The translations under genes and the position numbers were made by a program. The notes under the pieces were generated by a model. The model was not told where the DNA came from and did no database searches. It saw only the letters and a program-made list of their open reading frames with translations. A DNA stretch of 64,000 nucleotides, taken from positions 41,082,475 to 41,146,474 of the forward strand of contig JBANSL010000009.1 in assembly GCA_037127255.1 (NCBI GenBank), written 5' to 3'. Origin of the DNA: Persicaria tinctoria. Taxonomy: Eukaryota; Streptophyta; Magnoliopsida; Caryophyllales; Polygonaceae. This document shows, one piece after another, positions 35,454 to 49,304 of this stretch. Position 1 is the first letter of the stretch. The number at the start of each line of letters is the position of its first letter.

Positions 35454-36012
35454 TAGGGATGGCAATGGGGCTGGGACTCCCCGATCCTCGCGGGGGATCC
35501 CCGTTGCGGGGACGGAGATGGAGAATTAAATGGGGATGGGGACGGGGATAGGGGCCAAACTGATTCCCCGCGCAGGGACGGGGATAGTAGTCCCCAACCC
35601 GATCCCCGCCCCACCCCGCCCCCGTTGGGGAACCCCGCGGGGATCCCCGATGGGGAGTATGAAATCCCCGTTTTTATTTACATCTTACCTAAATTTAAAT
35701 AATTTTGTTTTTATTTTTAAACTTTTACCTTATAATTTACATTTATGAGATATTATATGTAATATTTACATCATATTTTTTACATAACTTTAATAATATC
35801 TTATAGTTTTTTATTAAATGAGGCAAACCATAAAACTTATGGGGAACCCGAAGGGGAAACCCACGGGGAATGCAAACGAGGAAAATTACGCGGGGACGGG
35901 GATTCCCCGATGGGGACGGGGGGCATTTTTTATCACCGAACGGGGACGGGGGGACTTTTTGCAAATGGGGATGGGGACGGGGAGGGTACTCCCCGCCCCG
36001 AACCCGCCCCGT
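35454..36012. mobile_element. hAT-like element, left end only clear, GGGGACGGGG arrays
   Basis: Starts TAGGGATGGCAATGGGG, the usual terminus of a plant hAT MITE family. Both ends of the 560-bp stretch are arrays of GGGGAC/GTCCCC and CCCCGC. The expected right terminus (CCATCCCTA) is absent; a palindrome sits there instead. Confidence 0.6.
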
Positions 36013-36065
36013 ATGGAAATTCTTTCTGACACATACAATTTGTATGTGTCAGAAAGAATTTCCAT
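36013..36065. repeat. Perfect 53-base palindrome
   Basis: Two 26-base arms, exact reverse complements, with a single T between them (ATGGAAATTC... / ...GAATTTCCAT). It sits at the place where the right end of the preceding hAT-like element should be. Confidence 0.95.
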
Positions 36066-36490
36066 GCGACGAAAAAAATGACCTTAATATGCCGCTTGAC
36101 AACGTGCTCATTTAATACCCTTCTCAAGCGACTGACATTTATTTTATATATATCCGTCGCTTAAAGGAGTAAAAAGTTGGACACCCCGCTGGCCTATTTA
36201 TTCATGTGCAATGAGGAGACCGTCGTAAAACTATGTTCGTCGCTTGAATGTGTATTAATTTAATTCACTTTTCAGGCAACGAGCATTAATTTAAAGTCCG
36301 TCGTGTGAATCAGTATGAAAGGTGGACCTCTAGATGGCCTATTTATTATTGTGCATTCAGGAGATCAATATATAACTAAGTTCATCGCTTGAGTAAAGAG
36401 TAGTTTTTGTAAAAAAAAAAAATATTGCTCGTTTAGGCAATTGACATAGAGTTAAGTACGTCGTCTGATTAATGCAAGTTTCCAAGACAG

Positions 36491-37556
36491 TAATTAGGCT
36501 ATCATTAGGGAGGGAGGAGCCTAATCTGCTCATTCCCGCCCAAATTGGCCCAATCAAACACCCTGCATGCCTATTATTAAACCTTAATCTGCAATATAGA
36601 TCATTAGTATTAGATTTCTTAATATAGGTAAATATGTTGCTTAGAGATTTTGTTTGAGATTTGTTATTGAAAGGGTTGGGGCCGGGCAACCTCAAGAGAG
36701 GAGGCCGAAAGTTTTCTTGGAACTGTGAGATTTGCAATAAATCTACAAGTTCACAAAAGGTTTTGTGAGCATTCATTTGGTCTATTGAATACAGCAACGC
36801 CCTATTCAATACAACAAACAAAGGCTTTGTGTTGGGAAATCGGTTGTATTTAGAACAAGTTTGGTAATTGGTTTCAAAAATAGGTTCATTTTGGGAGAAA
36901 TTTGGATTGAGGCTGAGAAGTTGGAGTAGATTATCCCGGATCTGATCATCGCATGCAATCAGCCCATTGCCGGACTTCTTGCATGCTTGATCCAAAGAGC
37001 ACCCTAAAACCCCCAGAACCAACGAAGCAAGAACAGGAAGAACAGGAGAGAGATCTGAAATTTGGGCCCGAAGTGGCCAAGAACAAGAATCTGACTCAGT
37101 ACAGATATTGCTGCTGGATGCCAAGGACACCCCAAAGGTATGTGCCAGGTATGATCCTTTACCTTGCTTTAAAACTCCAGCAACTCCCCACTGTATACTG
37201 GTGTATTCATGTGGTGGATAGCTACACCAAAACTCAAATCAAAACTTCAGGAATCAACCATTATAAACAAATTTTGAGTACAAAAATATCTCCTGAAGTG
37301 TATATGAGAATTACAGCACTTATGGTAATGGCAAAGCAAGACAAGGATGGGAAAGAGATGAAGGCCGGGCAAGAAACTTGTAAGAGTAAGATAGTGTTAG
37401 AAATTAGCTGCAGTAATTTTATTCTGAATATAAATGTAGCAGATACCTCTTTACATTGTGTATTCTTGGTTGTTGAAGGCAGAACATCTTGTAATATAAA
37501 AACTGATTGTCAATCAATACATAAGCATCTGTTGGTGCTCTTGCTCAAATCCATCC
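36491..37556. other. Region upstream of LINE 2 ORF2, ORF1 not recognisable
   Basis: In a complete LINE this would hold ORF1. Reading frames exist on both strands (36953-37564 plus; 36357-37130 minus) but I see no DUF4283 fold and no zinc knuckle. Either ORF1 has decayed or LINE 2 is 5'-truncated. Confidence 0.5.
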
Positions 37557-40500
37557 ATGATTAATATTGCTTACTGGAATGTTAGGGGGGTTAGGAAGCC
37601 ACTTCTGTGGCAAGAGCTGAACCAACTCAGACACTCTAACAGCTTGGATATGATAGCTCTCTCTGAAACAAAAACAGATGCTCCTCCAACAGAAGCTCAG
37701 TTAAGGATGACTGGTTTCCATAAGGTCATCAAGATCAATGCAACTGGCAGTAAAGGTGGTCTCTGGCTGCTTATGAAAAACAGCTTCACAGAGGTTAGTA
37801 TTGTCCTTGAGCAAGATCCCATATTCATTTTGTTTAAATGCTCCATAGAAAACAATGATTTGGTTATTGCCTTTGTTTATGCTCCCTCTGTGGAAAATGA
37901 AAAGGATTTTTTTTTGGAGTCACTTAGAAAACTCTATTACTAAATTCAATATACCTATCATGATCATTGGAGACCTAAATGATATTGAAGCTCCTACTGA
38001 TAAGGTTGGAGGGATCATACCAGCTAATCATAGATTCCGAATGCTTAGAACTATTAAGGAGGGTCTTGATCTTCACACACTTCCCTTCACTGGCTCTCCA
38101 TTTACTTGGAGGAAAAGTTCTAATAGTCAAAACAATACTTATGAAAGACTTGATAGAATTTTAGTTCATCAACAGATCCTATCCTGGTTTCCAGACCTTT
38201 GTACCAAGCATCACTCCTTTACAAAATATGATCACTGTCATATCTCCCTTGAGATTGGTAACAAGAGAAATAGAGCTCGTTCCCCTTTCAGATTCAAAAT
38301 GGCATGGACCTCAAATAGGATAATGGGATTCTATGATTAAGAAGGTTTGGTCCTTCAAGTTAAAAGGTTCCTTTGCTTATAGGTTTATTCAAAAGCAGAG
38401 GTTGCTTAAAAGAAGGATAAAATCTTGGTGTAAAGCTCATCCCAACAACATTAACAAACAGCTCTCAGAGGTTGAAAATCGTATTAAATCTCTACAAGAT
38501 TAACTGCCTTGGGGTTCTATCTCTTCGGTTGAAGAACTCAAACTCAGCAAGCTAGAACATAAAAGATATAGACTCCTAGAATACAACTATAATTTATGGA
38601 AACAAAAAGCCAAAAGTAAACACCTACAGCTAGGAGACAGAAACACAAAATTCTTCCAAATAACAGCTAGAATCAGGAATTTCAAAAGTACCACCAGATC
38701 CTTCACTACGAAAAACAATACCATTTTGACTGATCATATCTCAGCTGAAATGTCGGATCGTTTCATAGGACAAAACCAAAACCACATCGCCCTAGATCAA
38801 GTTTGGAACATTCAAACTCAGATCTCACAAGCTGAAAACTCTGATCTCATTTCTATTCCCACGGATGCTGAGATCAGACTCATAATACAAAGCATGGCTC
38901 AAGATAAAACACCAGGGCCGGATGGTTTCCCCCTAGAGTTCTATACCAAGTACTGGATTATAATTGGCTACTCCTTCTGTAAAGTTATCAAAGCTTTTTT
39001 CCATTCTGGTCAGATGTTAGCAGACATAAATCAAACTTTTATCGCTTTGATCCCAAAAACGGATAATCCATCTACTATTAATCACTATCGACCAATTAGC
39101 CTTTGTAACACTGTTTATAAGGTTATATCCAAGATTCTGGCAAACAGACATAAGAAAATCCTGCCTAAACTTATAAATCCTTTTCAAGGAGCCTTTGTGG
39201 AAGGCAGATCGATAACTGATAATACGCTTACAGCCCATGAAATTTTCCATTCCTTTCACAACCATAAGGGTAAGCAAGGATGGATGGCCTTAAAGCTAGA
39301 CATGGAAAAGGCGTATGACAAAATAAATTGGTCCTATATTCAAGCTGTCCTGATCAGGTTTGGCTTTCACCAAACCTGGATCAACTGGGTTATGAAATGC
39401 ATAACAACAACCACCTTATCAGTCCTAGTTAACAATACACCTGGACCAACTTTCAGACCAAATAGGGGAATTAGACAAGGTGATCCTCTAGCTCATTACC
39501 TCTTTGTTCTGGTTATGGAGGGTTTATCTCGTGAACTTCATAAAGAGGCACTACTAGATGATGCTCTGATAGGCTTTAGATTCAAAAAGATGGGTACCTC
39601 CATTCATTTCCTAACGTTTGCAGATGACACCATCATTTTTTCTAAAGCGGCGCATACTAGCCTCAACACGATCCAAAATATTATAAATAGGTTTTCTAAC
39701 CTTTCTGGATTAACAATTAACTATAATAAAAGTACCTTACAATGCTCAAAAAATGTAAATCCTAATCTAGCAAGGGGCCTTTCCACACATATGGGTATCC
39801 CCATTGCAAAAAGCATGGAAAAATATCTAGGTATTCCTATAGTTAATGGTCGAATTAAAAATTGTGTCTTTGATGATGTTGTAAATAATCTGAAGAAACA
39901 ACTAACAAAATGGAAAGCGTCTAGTCTCTCTCAAGCTGGAAGAGCTATCCTTATCCAATCAAATTTAAGCTCAAAGACTAACTACCTCATGTAGAATTTT
40001 CTTCTTCCAAAAGGAATTCTAAATCAAATTGACCAAGATAATAGAAACTTCTTTTGGAATAAATCTTCAAAGTATAGATATACCCCCCTTATTGGTTGGG
40101 ATCAAATCTGTAAGCCTAAATCCCAAGGTGGAATGGGGCTCAGAAAAGCGGAAGACCTCAACAGCTGTCTCCAAATGAAACTCTTATGGAAATTATATAA
40201 CAATGATAGCAACCCTTGGGTGACCATCATTAAGGAAAAATATTTAAACCAAACTAGCATCAGAGATTTTAGCAAACAGAACACTTCTTGGCAATTTTCA
40301 AGACTACTGTCTCTTAGGGAATCCTTTGAAAAAGGCATTCTCTGGTCAATAGGTGATGGCTCAAATATAAATGTTTGGAATGATCCTTAGATCCCGGGAA
40401 CTAACCTATCCCATTTAATGGGCAATAACAACTGCAACCTTATGGTGAAAGACCTTATAACTGATGCAAAAACATGGAACCAAGACTACATTCGACAGAT

Positions 40501-41627
40501 GCTACCTGCTAATATAACTCAGAAAATCCTTCTGATGAGAATCCCGACACATCAGTCTCAGGACAAACTAATATGGACTCCGGAAATTAGGGGAGCATTC
40601 ACTACTAAATCAGCTAGGAAAATACCCCCTAACAACACCACAGAGGGGGACAGGTATAGGTGGATTTGGAACCTGCACCTTCCACCAAGGACTAAAAACT
40701 TTCTGTGGAAAATTGCGATTGATGGACTGCCGACGGCTGCTCGGCTAAACAGGTATTTCAATAGAGTACCGAACCAATGCTCTCTTTGCAATCAGGATGA
40801 AGAAGATGCCACACATCTCTTCACAAAGTGCAGCTTCACTAGATAAACCATTGCTCTCTTTGAACAACATACTGGTAAGTTCTTCCTTGATCTAAATAAA
40901 GTTACCTCCTTACACGCTGATCTGGATTCTCTTAACTTGGCTAACGAAAATTTCGATGAGCTTATATGTATTTGGCACTCCATCTGGGAAACTAGAAATG
41001 AGCGGATTTTTAAGAATAAATAGCCGTCTGAGAGGAGTTTTATTGTTAGAAAGATTATTCAAACTCTTCGAGATTGGAGGGAAGGATTAAGTCCCCCAAA
41101 GAAGGCCAATAGTACTCAAAAGCGAAGGGCCACTACTAAATGGAGGAGGCCACCTAGTACTATCTACAAGATTAATGTAGATGGTTCTGTGAACCTATCT
41201 GGTAAGTGCCAGATTGGGGGAATCATTAGGGATTCCCAAGGACGTATTATTGATGTTTTTTTTCAAGGAATTAGGTGATTGTTCGATCATCCAAACGGAA
41301 GTAGAAGCGGTGTTGCTAGGGTTAAAGAGAGCTAAGGAACTGGGATTATTGAAGATCGTGCTGGAAAGTGATAACCAAGTCCTGGTTAAGTCAATAAGGA
41401 AGCAAACAAGTCTGAATTGGGAAATTATGAGGCAGGTTGAAGAAATCTCCACCACTCTATCCGAATTTGAATCAACGGAGGTACATCACATCTACAGAGA
41501 ATCTAACATGTCGGCAGATTATATTGCCAGGAATGGTATTATCTGTAACTTAGGTTCTATTCCCTATCATAGGGAGTTTTGTAACATCGTCCGCATGGAT
41601 GATCCAGGAGTAGTGCTACTTTTCTAG
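37557..41627 (+). pseudogene. LINE 2 ORF2: endonuclease, reverse transcriptase, RNase H
   Basis: Start MINIAYWNVRG at 37557. Endonuclease motifs WNVRG, SETK, GDLND (about 37965) and a KYDHCH version of the usual SDH. RT from about 38860 (GPDGFP, RPISLCN, GIRQGDPL, FADD near 39619), zf-RVT near 40660-40840 (CSLC...H...C), RNase H from 41170 (NVDGS, TEVEA, ESDN, RESNMSAD). Breaks: a shift in a T9 run near 37910, stop at 38338-38340, TAA near 38502, TAG at 39992-39994, TAG at 40388-40390, TAA at 40844-40846, TAG near 41022, and a shift in a T8 run at 41255-41262. Inactive. Confidence 0.92.
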
Positions 41628-41666
41628 TGGCAGCTCCGTCAGTTTGTCTACTGTAAAAAAAAAAAT
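37557..41666 (+). mobile_element. L1-type LINE 2, defective, 5' end unresolved
   Basis: ORF2 followed by a 3' tail ending in an A11 run (about 41656-41666). The 5' boundary and target duplication were not found. Codon use is AT-richer than LINE 1 and the two ORF2s are clearly different lineages, so these are independent families. Confidence 0.85.
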
Positions 41667-42287
41667 TAGCTTGGATGTGATAAGAGTTTGGATTAAGAAA
41701 AAAGTCAAAAGAAAATAGAGAAAATTTGTGCCACATATATGTTGTGGAAAGATGTTAAATGGACATCCCACATTGATAAAATGATACGTCCAAGCCTTGC
41801 ATATAAGTCGGTGGGCTACCCCACCTAACACCAATTGATTTTAGGATGGAACCCTACTTGGCTTGTGTGCTCGGCTTGGTTAGCGCATGGTGCGCTCGGA
41901 TGTGCGTGACTCCCCCACGTCGGCTGACCCACCGTGATTTAACAAATTATCCTACTTTTGGACAAATTATCAAACTGTCCATCTCCCCCAATATAACAAA
42001 CAGATCGCCAGAGGCAGAGAGAGAAGATGACCAAATCGGAACGTCGGGACTCGGGAGAGAAGAAGGAACGTCAGAGACAGCGAAGTGACTCCGAATTGAC
42101 TTTAATCTACGCTCGGCGACCGCTTCCATTGCCAGTTACTCTCTGAATCCGATCCCACGATCCACGGGGCAGGGATCGAGCGATGAAAATCGGAGATGAT
42201 GGCGGATGTAATCGAAGATGATGACGGTGCCGACTGGAATCGAAGAGAGGACGAGACTTATGAAATCGAAGATGATGACAGTGACGA
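41667..42287. other. Intergenic sequence after LINE 2
   Basis: 41740-41870 has the look of an old LTR tail (ACATCCCACATTGATAA, GTCGGTGGGCTAC words) but no partner was found. 41990-42250 is purine-rich. No gene supported. Confidence 0.5.
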
Positions 42288-42531
42288 TAGGGATGGCAAT
42301 GGGTCGGGTGGTGGGTGGATGGTCCAAATTTTCACCCGATCCACCACCTGACACGTCCCACCACCCGCCAACCCTATCACCAGCCCCGTTTCACCCGTCA
42401 CCCATCGGGTAATCGGGTGGATCGGGTGAAAATTCGGGTGAAAAACATCTCGTCCCATTTAACAATTTTTTTTTAAAAAAAAACTCAACCCGGTTTAACA
42501 AATTTAAAAAAAAAAAACATGTTTCAACAAA
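42288..42531. mobile_element. hAT-like left end (TAGGGATGGCAATGGG)
   Basis: Starts with the same terminus as the element at 35454, followed by GGGTGG/CCACC and CGGGTGA arrays. Its interior is cut by the Helitron at 42532 and no right terminus was seen beyond it. Confidence 0.5.
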
Positions 42532-44344
42532 TCTATATTATAATACTAAAGGAGAAGTCGCCTACGACATGTGGCGACCTCTCCTTTAAAGTAGGTATTT
42601 TTAATTTAATTATTTATTAATGGAGTTGTTTGGATAATTAAGTAAATTTAATTAATTAATTAAATCTAATTCGGTTAAGATTTGGTCGGTTAAGATTTGG
42701 ATACGAATTCAGTGGATATATTTGATATTTTAGTTGGTTAGTTTAGATATTTATCGGATAAGATTAAAATAAAATCATATTTATTTTAATAAATCAAATA
42801 TGACTTTTTTTTTGTTTAGATTTTTAATTGTGTCTCTTCTTACGTACGTTCACCATCCTTTACTATATAATCACCCTTCTTCTCACTTCCTTTACATTTT
42901 TCTTCTTCTTATCTCTACCTCAAGTTTTTTGCATATGTTCAAAGAAGGATAAATTCGTACAATCATACTAATAATACTAATCAACAATGGTGGAAATTAT
43001 TGGTGAGACTCAATTTGATTTCTCGCTCTCTTTTATTTTTGTATTTTTTTAATTTCAATTTCACATTCTCAATGTTAGATTTGTTTGTATTCATAACTCT
43101 ATATTGTAATTTATTTGGTTAAGTATATAAGTCATTCGTTCATATCCCTTAGTTGGTACTTGGTAGTTGGTACTCATGTTTTATTAGTTCATGGGTAATT
43201 GATACTATTTTATTTCAACCGATCCGCTATACGTTTGAACAAACTCTATGGGATGAAACTGATTAAAAAAATATAGTAATGAAATATCTTAATTTTCAAC
43301 GAATGAAGACAGAATAGTTGAACGATGTATATCGGGTTACGATCTCCTGTGAGAATCAAAATTTGACTTTAAGTACTTGGATTATTGTTTGTAGGAGTTA
43401 CTTGACTAATTATGAACCATAATGAGTATAGTCACGAAATCAAATAAAGTGATAATCAATTGATCGACCGTTTGATGTTAATCCTTAAAAATTAACTAAG
43501 TTGATATTAATTTTTTTAAATTCTAATTATTAAATATAAAATCGTCAATATATGCTTTTGTAAATAAAAGTTTTTAGGTTAAATCCCATTAATTAATTTT
43601 GTTCCAGTTTATTTTAGTTAGTATAATTCACTTATTATATAATTTTTAATCTAAACCTAGACTCTTTTTTATTATATTTTTCTTAATTTTATTTTCAAAT
43701 GAAACAAGAAAATGAATAAAGATTTTGAAAAAATTAATATTTTATTCAAATCAATTAGAAGATTAGTGATTCAATTATTTTTATTTTAATCGTATGTAAT
43801 GATATGGTTTATACTCATCGTATAGGATCATAAAAGTTAATAAGCTAATTTATGATGGAGGAAAATTAATTATATTAATAGTATCACAATTGAGCTGTTA
43901 TTTTCACATTGCGTGCCTCCCATATGGTAATGCTATTTGCGCAATTTGATTGATTGAATATAAATGTTGACACCTTATTTTATTATTTTTACACAGTATT
44001 ATTTGAATTTTCAATTCAATCTATTTTACTTAACTTTTGCTTATATTTGATTCTAATACTTAAATTTTCTTATTATTTAGCATATTTATTTATTTTGGTA
44101 TTCAATATGTTAGAGAATCTTTATTTTTTATTACTTTGTTTGTGATACTTATAATATTTATGTAAACAATAATAAATGACAAACCTTCAGGCGACGGACG
44201 TCCGCCTCTTCAATGCTCAGGCGACGGTTTATGCTCTCAGGCGACGACTTTTGTCCGTCTCTTGAGTGTCTGTTTGGCGTAGTGATATTGTATAAACATA
44301 TATTTTAAAACAAGATCCGTGCAATGCACGGGGTACTGAGCTAG
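42532..44344 (+). mobile_element. Non-autonomous Helitron carrying a CACTA end
   Basis: Begins TCTATATTATAATAC after an A, ends CTAG before a T, the A/T target rule. The 3' end has a hairpin CCGTGC-AAT-GCACGG (44317-44331) and 9 bases to CTAG. 1,813 bp, no Rep/helicase frame, so it depends on an autonomous partner. Positions 44188-44284 are a CACTA right terminus (see separate entry). Confidence 0.9.
44188..44284. repeat. CACTA right terminus inside the Helitron
   Basis: Three CAGGCGACG(G/A) subterminal motifs lead to TGTTTGGCGTAGTG at 44271-44284, reverse complement CACTACGCCAAACA. It lies 60 bases from the Helitron 3' end. The matching left end is not within the Helitron. Confidence 0.7.
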
Positions 44345-44345
44345 T

Positions 44346-44743
44346 TTAAGGTAAAAAAAAAGTCCTATTTAACCAAATTTAGCATTTTTAAAGGGTGATG
44401 ATATCTTCACCGCTAATTTTTACTATGGTTATATTTGCACGACAAAATATTATTAAAAAACAAGACTTGAGAAGAGAATTCACTAATTTGTCCAAAGGGA
44501 TGGATAATTTGCAAACTCCCCCAAGAAAATACGTAGGTAAGTGAACTATTAGACTTTTCCGGAAATTTCTGCGGTTGAATCGAGCATTATTAAAGTATAA
44601 GTAATGGGCTCGGGATGACTTTGATTAATCCAAAGTAGAAAAAAAAAACCAAGTCAACGTAAATCCATGATGCATGTTCAACGGTTGCTGGATTACTAGC
44701 AAATGACTTGTAATTTCGTGGATACCATACAAACGGCTGGTAT
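44346..44743. other. Intergenic sequence
   Basis: AT-rich; no gene or clear element. Ends with GCTGGTAT (44736-44743), the left target duplication of the next hAT. Confidence 0.5.
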
Positions 44744-45440
<697 letters not shown>

Positions 45441-45729
45441 GCTGGTATCTCTTATTCTATGGATGTACGAATATTCCTTCATAATTGAAATCTTCTAAAA
45501 CAATGTCTTATTGACATAATGCATATTATGAATCTTGGTCAATAATTATCCCATAAAATCTTTATAGGGAGGGAAATAGAGAATTGATTTAATGTAAATA
45601 TTTCTTATAATATAAACTGTAAATAAATCTAATTATTCTGACGTAGCAAAATGGTTATTCGCACATAAAATATAATTATTTATATGCATTAATTAGTGAT
45701 TTTAATAAATATTCTTTGTTTGTAGTAGT

Positions 45730-46030
45730 CTAGGAAGCACGGAAACGACATTTGACATTTTCTGGAGGTGTCCGACAAGGGGAAACATGGTAGCGGCGGG
45801 GAAACGGCATTTTTTTATTCTTCTAGTCTTCTTCGTCAATCATCACTCCTCAATTCTCAGTTGCCCTATTTTTTTGTTTGATTTCATTTTTTTATTCTTC
45901 TAGTCTTCTTCGTCAATTATTTGAATGATATTTGTTTGATTTCATTTCATATTGTCATTTCCTCGTCGTTTTCTGATTTTTAGAATTTCCGCTTCCCCGT
46001 GTCCCCGTTTCCCGTGTCCGTGCAACCTAG
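45730..46030. mobile_element. hAT-type MITE (TSD GTAGTAGT)
   Basis: 301 bp between exact GTAGTAGT copies (45722-45729, 46031-46038). Ends CTAGGAAGCACGGAAAC and its partner GTTTCCC...CCGTGCAACCTAG are imperfect inverted repeats. An internal duplicate of TTTTTTATTCTTCTAGTC occurs at 45809 and 45889. Confidence 0.85.
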
Positions 46031-46038
46031 GTAGTAGT

Positions 46039-46341
46039 AGACTTACAAATAATCATACTGATGTAGACAATTTCAATGCGCTATATTAAGGGATGATTAT
46101 GCAATGTAATTGTGTACAGAACAGAGAAAGAGGAGTTTGGAGGGGGGAAGAGAGAGGTATCTGCATTACCTTCTACTTCGGAGTTGAAGGAAGGTGACAG
46201 ACACCGCATCTGTGTGCAGTCGAGTGGGGAGAGATGGGCCGAGGAAGGAGAGAGGATGGTAGGAGTACTTGGGTTTATTAATAGGGTATTTTGGTCGTTT
46301 TACTTTACACCATACAAAAATCTTCATTACCTCAAATACTA
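46039..46341. other. Intergenic sequence
   Basis: Purine-rich stretch at 46120-46265. No recognised gene. Confidence 0.5.
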
Positions 46342-46346
46342 AAGGG

Positions 46347-46538
46347 TGTGATGAACCAAAGATAAGTAGAAGAGATGTAGAGAGAAGAGAGGAGGAATTG
46401 ATGTCTTTAGTAGGGTTCCAAGAGACCCATTATATAGGAGTTTACAAGGAAACTAGGGTTTCTTAGAGCTTATCTAATACAGTACGTACTCTTAGAGTTT
46501 ATCCATATGTCAAGATAAGTACAAATAATCTTATAACA
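46347..46538 (-). repeat. 3' LTR of element D
   Basis: 192 bp, homologous to both halves of 60047-60714 around the Helitron. Confidence 0.9.
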
Positions 46539-49304
46539 CTCTCCCTTGGATAAACCTCCCTATATATTACCTTATTACATATCTTGCCTAAAAAACCCAA
46601 TGGGACAAAACTAGGACCAAGAGAACAAATAAATATGACATTTGATACGCTTTGGTGATCTGCTTCGTTAAAAACCTTGTCAGGAAAACCCAGTGGAATA
46701 AAACCAAATCGAAGGGAGAAAGAGTGCAGTGCGTGTATACTCTCCCTGCATTGAACATCCTTCTCGAAGTCTTCTCATTCTTCTTGATGGCGCTGTCTTT
46801 ACGAGCTTATGGTCGAATCTCAATATTGTCTTTGACCTGGAATTTCTTCATTATTGATTTTGACGTGCTTGACTTCTATGTATTGGTGAGATGCTTTTGG
46901 ATGCATAAACATAAGGTACTTCAGGACCTAGTGTGCTTTTCATTGTTGACCAAGCATATTTGTTGTATTAAATGGTGCATAAGTTGCCTCGTTAAAAACC
47001 TTACACTACAAGAAAAACAACATTTCGCAACAGCAAAAGTCGTTGCAATACATGGGTTTTCGTTGCAATAGACACATTTTGCAACGACAAATGTCGTTGC
47101 AGGGTCGTTGCGGGTCGGGGCGTAGCTAAAGGGTACTGCAACGACATTGGTCGTTGCGAAAAATAAACCTATTGCAACAGCATTTTTTCGTTACAATACA
47201 TTTGTCGTTGCTAAACGCTTGCATCTTGTAAAATACTAACACATTTAAGCAACAAAAAATGTCGTTGCAATTGACATCATTCTTTTGCAACGACTATAAT
47301 CGTTGCTATAGAACTAACCTTTGGAAACAACCAATGTCGTTGCTATAAATGTCATCTTTTGCAACAAAAAAGTTGTTGCAAAAGAGTTCATTATGATTAA
47401 TGAAATTTTTTGCAATGACATTTGTCGTTGCAATAGACTCTATATTGCGATAAATGAAATCTTTCGCAACAAAAAAATCGTTGTGAAAGATAAATGTTAT
47501 ATTTGGCAACAATTTTTTTGTTGTAAAGAGACGAGGTTCTTGCAATTCCCTGTTTCAATACATGCAATTCTTGTAGGTTCCTTACACATTCATTCGTACA
47601 ATTGTATACAAATACACATGAGTTTCTTCAAATCATCACACATAGATTATGCATGAAACCATACAAAATGTACATGTTCCAAACTAACTAGCAAAATATA
47701 TTTCCTCAAATCCTTCTCTATGACATGCTACATATACCAAAGTTCTTATCTAAGGTAAAATTTATATACAAATTCTTCCATATGCAAACTAACCCGCAAA
47801 AGACCAAAAGTTTACATCCACCATCCTCGCTCATTTTCCAAATCCTACAAAAAAAGACCAAAAATATACTTAATAATCAAATATTCCAAAAAATTCTAAA
47901 TCTTGAAGGCATTGTAGGAAGCTTTGATAAAACTTGGGAACTAGTCCTAATGACCTTGGGTGAACCTTGTTGGGTGTTGTGACAAAGTTTCCAAAAAATG
48001 TTAAATTTTTAGACGCCTAGTACCTACAAGAATCATAGAGAATCGATTTACAAAAACGTTGAGAAGCCATTTTGCATTAATAAATCTTGAACTCTCTTTC
48101 TCCCTATAGATTATTTGCCAAGTGTTTTTAGAACTAAACTACTTTATTTGCATATTTAGAAAGAAAACTCTCTGCAAAATGATCATGAATAAAAAACGAG
48201 GACCATTACATTATGTTATCATGAATCACCTCATCAGAGTTAAGCTTTATGAAATTTGAGCTCATCATAGCCGAAATCACCTCATCTACGATATCATAGG
48301 TTTAAGAAAGTAGTAGAAATTCATACACATTTGAATTTTAAAAAAAAATTACACAGATCAAGAATAAAAGAAACAAGGCATACATGGCTCTAGCATTTTG
48401 CATTTTGCATCTTGTAACTCTTGAGAGCTTGCATAGATTTTTTTCTAATAAGATATGTAGAAGATCATTAAGTGTGAGCAATAAGTTTAAAATTTAATAA
48501 TCAGAATTGCACACCCTAAAAATACACAGAGAAACTTCAAAAAAATAAACCAATCTGAATCTGAAAATGAAAGACAATAATACATGGAGAGCCGAGGCCA
48601 AAGGAAAGAGTGTCAGGTTGCATTAACAAGGTGTCCTCATAGGTGTAGTGTTTTCTATGAGGGTTCAAACAAGAAAAGCACTTCATTTGAAATTAGAAAA
48701 GAGCTCGTTGAGAGAACAAAGAGATTTGAAGCTTCCAAAGAAGGCTTGTGTTATAAACTAACACAAACTAAACAAAGGGATACTAGTCAGATAATCAACC
48801 ATAAATAACAGCAATATACAACAAAGAAACAACAATAATAAAAAATAAAAAACAGCAAAAAAACTCAGCCGATGTACACCAGCAATATACAACAGAAAAA
48901 CCAGCAAAATACAGTAGAAAAAACAGCAATAAACAACACCAAAACTCAGCAACTAACAACAACAATACATATATACAAACGAAAACAATATACAACCATT
49001 AACAATACCAAACAATAGCAATAAAAACACCAACTGATCTGGATTAGCGCTAGAATATATTTACCTCAATCAGTAGACAGAAGCAACCAACCCTAAGTAC
49101 CAATTGGACAAATAATTTCTGAACCTGAGAATAAAGACATAATACATTTTTGTTCTTGAAAAAGAAACAAACATGATTTACTTCATATTCTAAAGCACAA
49201 TACACAAGGAAAGGGGAAGATGCATCATCTAAATAGTATACAGGGACAATTGCCTGATTTTCATGATACTAGACATTTCTATCAGCGAATGTTTGGAGTA
49301 TCTC

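Larger units (their letters stand above)
32666..36490. mobile_element. CACTA-type left end with subterminal repeats, split by hAT insertions
   Basis: Terminus CACTACACCAGA at 32666. Removing the three hAT-type insertions leaves subterminal sequence in which CAGGCGACGAAC, CAAGTGACGAA, TTAGGCGACGAAC, CAAGCGACTGAC and CCGTCGCTT recur in both orientations up to about 36490. Such repeats bind TNPA-type protein in CACTA elements. No right end or 3-bp duplication could be matched, so the element is probably truncated, perhaps by LINE 2 or recombination. No transposase is visible. Confidence 0.65.

Noticed and set aside
36357..37130. 257-codon minus-strand reading frame as a host gene
   Set aside because: No recognisable domain, lies antisense to the LINE 2 leader region, and overlaps CACTA subterminal repeats.
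32666..44284. A single 11.6-kb CACTA element from CACTACACC to GGCGTAGTG
   Set aside because: The 3-bp flanks differ (TCG and ATA) and the right end lies within a Helitron whose own left end is outside any such element in a way nesting cannot explain.
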